Positions 60,014-64,000 of a DNA stretch of 64,000 nucleotides are shown here, piece after piece; position 1 is the stretch's first letter, and each line of letters opens with the position of its first letter. Location: positions 124,001 through 188,000 of the forward strand of contig JAJPHZ010000025.1 in NCBI GenBank assembly GCA_021325025.1, in the 5' to 3' direction. This stretch comes from Pseudomonadota bacterium (lineage in GTDB: Bacteria; Desulfobacterota; Binatia; Binatales; Binataceae). The notes below the pieces were generated by a model, which saw only the letters and a program-made list of their open reading frames with translations, ran no database searches and had not been told where the DNA came from. Position numbers and translations under genes: made by a program.

Positions 60014-63000
60014 ATGAGCTGGCTCGGTACGCGAGGCTGGTTCGATCGATTTTTCGATGAGCGAAGGCTGACGGGCAGCCAACGCTGGCCGTTGTACGCG
60101 TATAGAACCACGGACCGAGAGTTTGAGGATCTTGGTAGCCTGATCAGGCTCGTCAGCCGCCCTCCAATTAATCCCGATCGACTTTCGAGTGAGGACTGTG
60201 CGCTCTTCTGTCTGTACGCGGCAGAGTGGTGGCGGCGCAATCATGAGGCAGGCCCATGGAAATGGGAAGGGATTCTGGATGCGATCAATTGGGGAGGAAC
60301 GCCGCTCAACAAGTTGTATCCGATCGTGCGAAGTGGTCTGCACTACTGGAAGCGCGATTTACTTCGGACCAAGGATGAACGGAATCTGTTTCTCGTCACG
60401 CTTGCGTGCGAGGGCGGACTGCCGTTGAGGCTACTCCGTAGGGAGACAGCGCGGCTGCGCAGCTTCTTTCGCGATTCACTCGAAGAATTTCACTACTTCC
60501 ATCGGTCCGGAGAAGCACCAGCAGTTATCGTTGCGCGGCTAGCTGACCGCCTTCCCCGGAGTCTGCGGCATGAGGTCGTGTATCAGTTGGTGGGCAGCTT
60601 GGTTCAAAAGATCTGGGAACTGCAGCGAAAGGTGGGGGAGTCCAAGACTCCGGTAGAAGACTTGGATCGGCTTGAACCGGGATGGCGCGAGGAGATGCCG
60701 CTTCGCGTGGAGGACGATACGGCCCGGTTGTTGTTGCGCAACTTAATTGAAGACGCCTCGCGGGTGGCCTCATCGGTATCGGGAGCGCCACAGATCGTGA
60801 GTCGGATAAGTCGTAACGGACAGTCGTGGGAGCTGGAGGCGGAACTCAAGTTGCCACCCAAAGCAAGCGAGCAGCAGGTCGCTGAATTATTCCGTGCTCA
60901 AGCAGAAGAAATTCCGCCACGGCTTCAGTTGGAAATAGCGGACGCTGATGGCGACCGAACGACTTGCGCGATTATGTCGAGATATTCAAGTTCCGGGGAT
61001 TCCGCCTTCGTCTTGGAATCTCTTGGGGGAGGATCGATAGCGTGGGCGGGAGTGAAAGCGGCCCTGTCGCGGAAGCTCATCGGCCGATTGGGTTCCCGAT
61101 ATTTCGAGGCCTCAGATTTGAAAGGGGGGTCGGGGTTGGGTCCCCTGCCCTGGGTATTTGTCCCGACGGGAAACGAGGAGGGGATTGCCAGATTCGTCGG
61201 CGAAGGCACTGTACGGACCCGGCACCCGGAAGTGTACGTCGCAGTCCTGGAGGGCGAGGAAGTAAGTGGACTGGAAGAATTAGGGTACCTGCGCAGTTGC
61301 GGGCGGAAGGTGTACAGAGTCTGTGGGGAGGCTCGATTCGCGAGCTTCGATGGAGATTGCGTAGTCCGTACCGGGCAGCGCGCGGACGCAACGTGCGAGT
61401 TTTACTTGGAAGGGGAAAAGCTGGCATTTGCGGGCGAAGACAGTCCCTATCTGGGGATCCCAACTCTTCGCGCGGTTGCGCAAAGCGGGGTCGCTTCACG
61501 GATACAGAATCTGGAGTGGCGTGAAGACTCGAGTTCAGCGGAATGGCTGGCGGGCCATTTTGAAAGATGTGTTGGTCGTGTCTGGATTCGTTATCGGCAG
61601 GGTAACGAATTGCTCTATCGGAGTCAGATAGCGGTGGTTCCGAAGGACACGGAGATAGGGTTCGTTCCGGGAGACTCGATATGTCATGGGCTAGTAGTCA
61701 TTGAGGGAGCGGGTGCGGATAGCGTCGGAGCGGAAGTTCCTGGGGGAACGGTTCGCTGTGGCCGCGATGCAAGAACGGGGGCGCTTATAGCGCACGTGCA
61801 AGCAGTGGGTGAACCCCCGGCGACGTTCAGATGCGAATTGCGGTGGCGGAGTGGTGCGCACTTGTCGCTGCGCCTTCCGTTTCCAGCGCGGGGCGGACGT
61901 TTCGTGCGAGGTGACGGAAGGGTGTTACCCAATCAAGCGTCGATCTGTGTTGAACACGTTACAGGCGTTCGCGCAGAGGCGCTTTATGCGGGTCAGAAAG
62001 GGCATTTCGTCATCGATGGTCAGATGTATGCGTCAGACGCTTCGTCTTCCCTATTTCGAGAAATGGGGATTTGGAAGGAACTTCGCGAGGAGTCGGAAGG
62101 CCGGTCCGTGCTAGCGCTGCACGATTTGGACGAATCACTTCGGTTGATGCTCGCGATGACGCAAGATCTGGATGCTGCTTTCCGGTTCCGACTTCAGGCA
62201 GTGGGAGGTAAGGGCATACCGGAAAGGGTCCTGAGCGTGAAGCGTTTCGACGCATCAGCCATATGGGACGAACAAGAAGGATGCGTTTTTCTGGACGAAG
62301 ACGCCAAAAGAACGATCGGTGATAGTGACTTAGAGAGTTTGCGCGTTGAAGCGCGCTTGCTCTCAGACCCAGGCGTCGAGCCGGAGGTTTTGGAGCAAAT
62401 AGGGCTCGGATCCTGGAAATTCAGCAGAAGCGGCCGAAAAGCGGGACCCTGGTTAGTGACGGGTTGGTCCGGAACGTGGTGCCGGCTCAGACCGTTGCTT
62501 TGCGAGATAGCAGGGTCAGGTAGCGAGACCGAGTTGCAATGTTTTGAGCCCGCAACGACGAATATTGCCAACGCAATTGGTGTGAGCGATTCAGAGCGCC
62601 GCGAGGCCCTCTTCAATGAGCTATTTGATCGTCTCGCTGTAAACGCGCGAGACCCGGAATGGGAGCAATTCGATCAATTTATAGAGTGTTTTCGCGGGCT
62701 CCCGCCGGTTGCGGTCGATCTATTGCGATTCCTCGCTACGATTCCGGAAGCATCGGCCCTCGCGTTAGTTCGATGCAACGAGTCTGTTTTCGAGTTTCTG
62801 TGGTCGGCTATGGAGACTATGCCGTTCTGTTGGCGGCTGGTGCCAGTTAGGATCTGGACCCTGGCGGCGCAACGATACATTGAAGCATTCTCTGGAGATT
62901 CACCGGAAGTCGTTGATCTCGTTCAGCAGCATCTACTGGGAGTGTTTCGAGACCGGATTCCGGCGCGCATAAAAGGAAGCGAAGTCATCGGGGCTTGGAT

Positions 63001-63430
63001 CGCGAAGGAAGTTCTTGGCATAAGCGGGCATGCAGAAGACCTGAAGGTCCTGAAAAGACCGGCGCTCCGGTCCTTCTTCCTGAATAGCATTGGCGAGGCC
63101 CAGGAGCGGCTGCTTCAGATTCACGCCGCAGAGCGGTGGCCACCAGGATACGGGGTGAGCGAATGGAAACGTCTTGTTAGGCTTCCGCTTGAGGTCGATT
63201 TCCTGTGGCGAGAATCTGGCGAGGGAACCGGGTTCCGGGACGCCGTGCTGAATGCTCCGATAGGTGCGGCACTGGCCTCTCTTTTTGGGGTGGAGCTTGA
63301 TCGCACGTCTGTTTACCTAGTGCGACGCCTTCGAGAGTTCGATGTCGAATGGTTCGATAGTGCCTACGAGGACGCGTTCAAGGTGGGAATGGGCTTGGCA
63401 CTTGACGGCCATGAGGAGTTGCTTCGTTGA
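60014..63430 (+). CDS. STY4851/DruH-like large protein of a type III Druantia-like defence system
   Basis: 1138 aa from ATG with GGGGGAGAG upstream. The N-terminus (RWPLYAYRTTDREFEDLGSL; ALFCLYAAEWWRRN near residue 62; LFLVTLACEGGLPLRLL near 126) matches my memory of the STY4851/ECs_52950 (YjiT) family, which pairs with a large helicase. Type III Druantia consists of DruH and DruE, and I take this to be its DruH-type member. No enzymatic motif is visible; the middle is beta-rich and the end helical. It lies just after a tRNA and its base composition is less GC-rich than its neighbours, so recent transfer is likely. The helicase gene overlaps its stop. Confidence 0.7.
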   Translation: MSWLGTRGWFDRFFDERRLTGSQRWPLYAYRTTDREFEDLGSLIRLVSRPPINPDRLSSEDCALFCLYAAEWWRRNHEAGPWKWEGILDAINWGGTPLNKLYPIVRSGLHYWKRDLLRTKDERNLFLVTLACEGGLPLRLLRRETARLRSFFRDSLEEFHYFHRSGEAPAVIVARLADRLPRSLRHEVVYQLVGSLVQKIWELQRKVGESKTPVEDLDRLEPGWREEMPLRVEDDTARLLLRNLIEDASRVASSVSGAPQIVSRISRNGQSWELEAELKLPPKASEQQVAELFRAQAEEIPPRLQLEIADADGDRTTCAIMSRYSSSGDSAFVLESLGGGSIAWAGVKAALSRKLIGRLGSRYFEASDLKGGSGLGPLPWVFVPTGNEEGIARFVGEGTVRTRHPEVYVAVLEGEEVSGLEELGYLRSCGRKVYRVCGEARFASFDGDCVVRTGQRADATCEFYLEGEKLAFAGEDSPYLGIPTLRAVAQSGVASRIQNLEWREDSSSAEWLAGHFERCVGRVWIRYRQGNELLYRSQIAVVPKDTEIGFVPGDSICHGLVVIEGAGADSVGAEVPGGTVRCGRDARTGALIAHVQAVGEPPATFRCELRWRSGAHLSLRLPFPARGGRFVRGDGRVLPNQASICVEHVTGVRAEALYAGQKGHFVIDGQMYASDASSSLFREMGIWKELREESEGRSVLALHDLDESLRLMLAMTQDLDAAFRFRLQAVGGKGIPERVLSVKRFDASAIWDEQEGCVFLDEDAKRTIGDSDLESLRVEARLLSDPGVEPEVLEQIGLGSWKFSRSGRKAGPWLVTGWSGTWCRLRPLLCEIAGSGSETELQCFEPATTNIANAIGVSDSERREALFNELFDRLAVNARDPEWEQFDQFIECFRGLPPVAVDLLRFLATIPEASALALVRCNESVFEFLWSAMETMPFCWRLVPVRIWTLAAQRYIEAFSGDSPEVVDLVQQHLLGVFRDRIPARIKGSEVIGAWIAKEVLGISGHAEDLKVLKRPALRSFFLNSIGEAQERLLQIHAAERWPPGYGVSEWKRLVRLPLEVDFLWRESGEGTGFRDAVLNAPIGAALASLFGVELDRTSVYLVRRLREFDVEWFDSAYEDAFKVGMGLALDGHEELLR

Positions 63431-64000
63431 GTGAATCTGAACGTACCGGATACTTCTCGAAGCTCGCGCGAGAGCTGAGCCGTAGGGCCGCTCGCGCGGT
63501 TCTGAGTGACCTGGGGCCGGCATCGCCAGCGCTACGCTCGCATTTGAGCGATTTGTTGGAGAGGCAGGCAGGACGACCGGGTAGTTTTCTCAGCGATCTC
63601 GTCTTCGAACCGATGTTCGAGTGGCAGCGGGTCTCGTGGCCGCTCAAATCGCTGGCAGGAAAGGTACTCTCCCCCAGGCTGATCGAGTGCATGAGCAACC
63701 CTCCCGGCGAACTGAAGCCATTTCGGTTCGGGGAGGAATGGCGTCCTTATGTTCATCAAGTAGAGGCGTGGGAGGCGCTTGCTGAGTCACCGCGCCTTTC
63801 CATTGGAGTCACGAGCGGGACGGGTTCCGGAAAGACTGAATGCTTTCTAGTACCGATCCTGAACGATCTGGTGCGGGAGACTGAAGAACGTGGCGAGGGT
63901 CTCGTCGGGGTTCGTGCGCTCTTTCTTTATCCACTCAATGCTCTGATCAACAGCCAGAGAGATCGACTGCGGGCCTGGACTGCAGGATTCGGAGGCAAGA
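63427..64000 (+). CDS. DruE-like DEAD/DEAH helicase, N-terminal part only
   Basis: 191 codons to the right edge. The TTG start (63427) overlaps the TGA of the previous gene (TTGA), with GAGGAG upstream. The Walker A motif VTSGTGSGKTECFLVPIL (~residue 135) is followed by GVRALFLYPLNALINSQRDRLRAW (motif Ia), the hallmark of DUF1998-type helicases found in defence islands, including DruE. Upstream, FRFGEEWRPYVHQVEAWEAL is the Q-motif-like region. It presumably acts with the DruH-like protein against phage DNA. The remainder, normally more than 1500 aa, is outside the window. Confidence 0.8.
   Translation, partial: MSESERTGYFSKLARELSRRAARAVLSDLGPASPALRSHLSDLLERQAGRPGSFLSDLVFEPMFEWQRVSWPLKSLAGKVLSPRLIECMSNPPGELKPFRFGEEWRPYVHQVEAWEALAESPRLSIGVTSGTGSGKTECFLVPILNDLVRETEERGEGLVGVRALFLYPLNALINSQRDRLRAWTAGFGGK

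Overview
The window is GC-rich bacterial chromosome. It carries five luciferase-like flavin monooxygenases, class III (CaiB/BaiF) CoA-transferases, two DUF1329 proteins, two OFA-type MFS permeases, an Mla-type lipid-transport protein and a Wza/GumC-type envelope locus. This fits an uncultured Gram-negative bacterium of the Binatota / former Deltaproteobacteria type. That placement is inference from gene content, not from a marker-gene tree. No rRNA or CRISPR array was seen. Both window edges cut genes.

Layout. 1-5.9 kb (minus): exopolysaccharide operon, read from right to left as Wza-like export protein, GumC/Wzz-like protein, a CpsD-like ATPase lacking the Walker-A lysine, a WbpB-like sugar dehydrogenase, a WbpD-like acetyltransferase, a flippase-tail-like membrane protein and a FemAB-like enzyme running off the left edge. 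6-9 kb: an excisionase-type HTH gene, a small unknown gene with a good sigma-54 promoter, and a GT4 glycosyltransferase. 9.4-11.5 kb: groES-groEL behind a leader that can fold into two mutually exclusive hairpins. 11.6-12.8 kb: a small basic peptide and a TPR protein.

12.8-24.7 kb is the main metabolic locus. A minus-strand run encodes a SnoaL-like protein, a DUF1329 protein, an SMP-30 lactonase, a flavin monooxygenase, a second DUF1329 protein, two CoA-transferase subunits, an MFS permease and an SDR. It is led by a promoter whose start site overlaps a perfect inverted repeat, with a divergent TetR gene. The likely logic is oxidation of a hydrophobic substrate, lactone opening, CoA activation and acid transport. 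The substrate is unknown. One DUF1329 gene has a 7-bp tandem duplication that puts its signal peptide out of frame.

24.8-48.9 kb: tRNA-Arg, a split-barrel oxidoreductase, a membrane-anchored trypsin-like protease with a zinc ribbon, further monooxygenases, a sedolisin, two membrane glycosyltransferases (one carrying a PA14-like domain), an MFS permease, glycine-zipper lipoproteins, three adjacent near-perfect hairpins before a cyclase gene, and an SDR-SDR-monooxygenase group. 48.9-58.9 kb: asparagine synthase, a WaaE-like glycosyltransferase, a WaaP-like kinase, a fused two-domain CoA-transferase, remnants of exopolysaccharide glycosyltransferases, an MlaC protein and a repeat-containing polysaccharide deacetylase.

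59.5-64 kb: downstream of tRNA-Leu lies a two-gene block with lower GC. It encodes a 1138-aa STY4851/DruH-like protein and the start of a DruE-like helicase, a probable type III Druantia-like anti-phage system. The second gene runs off the right edge.
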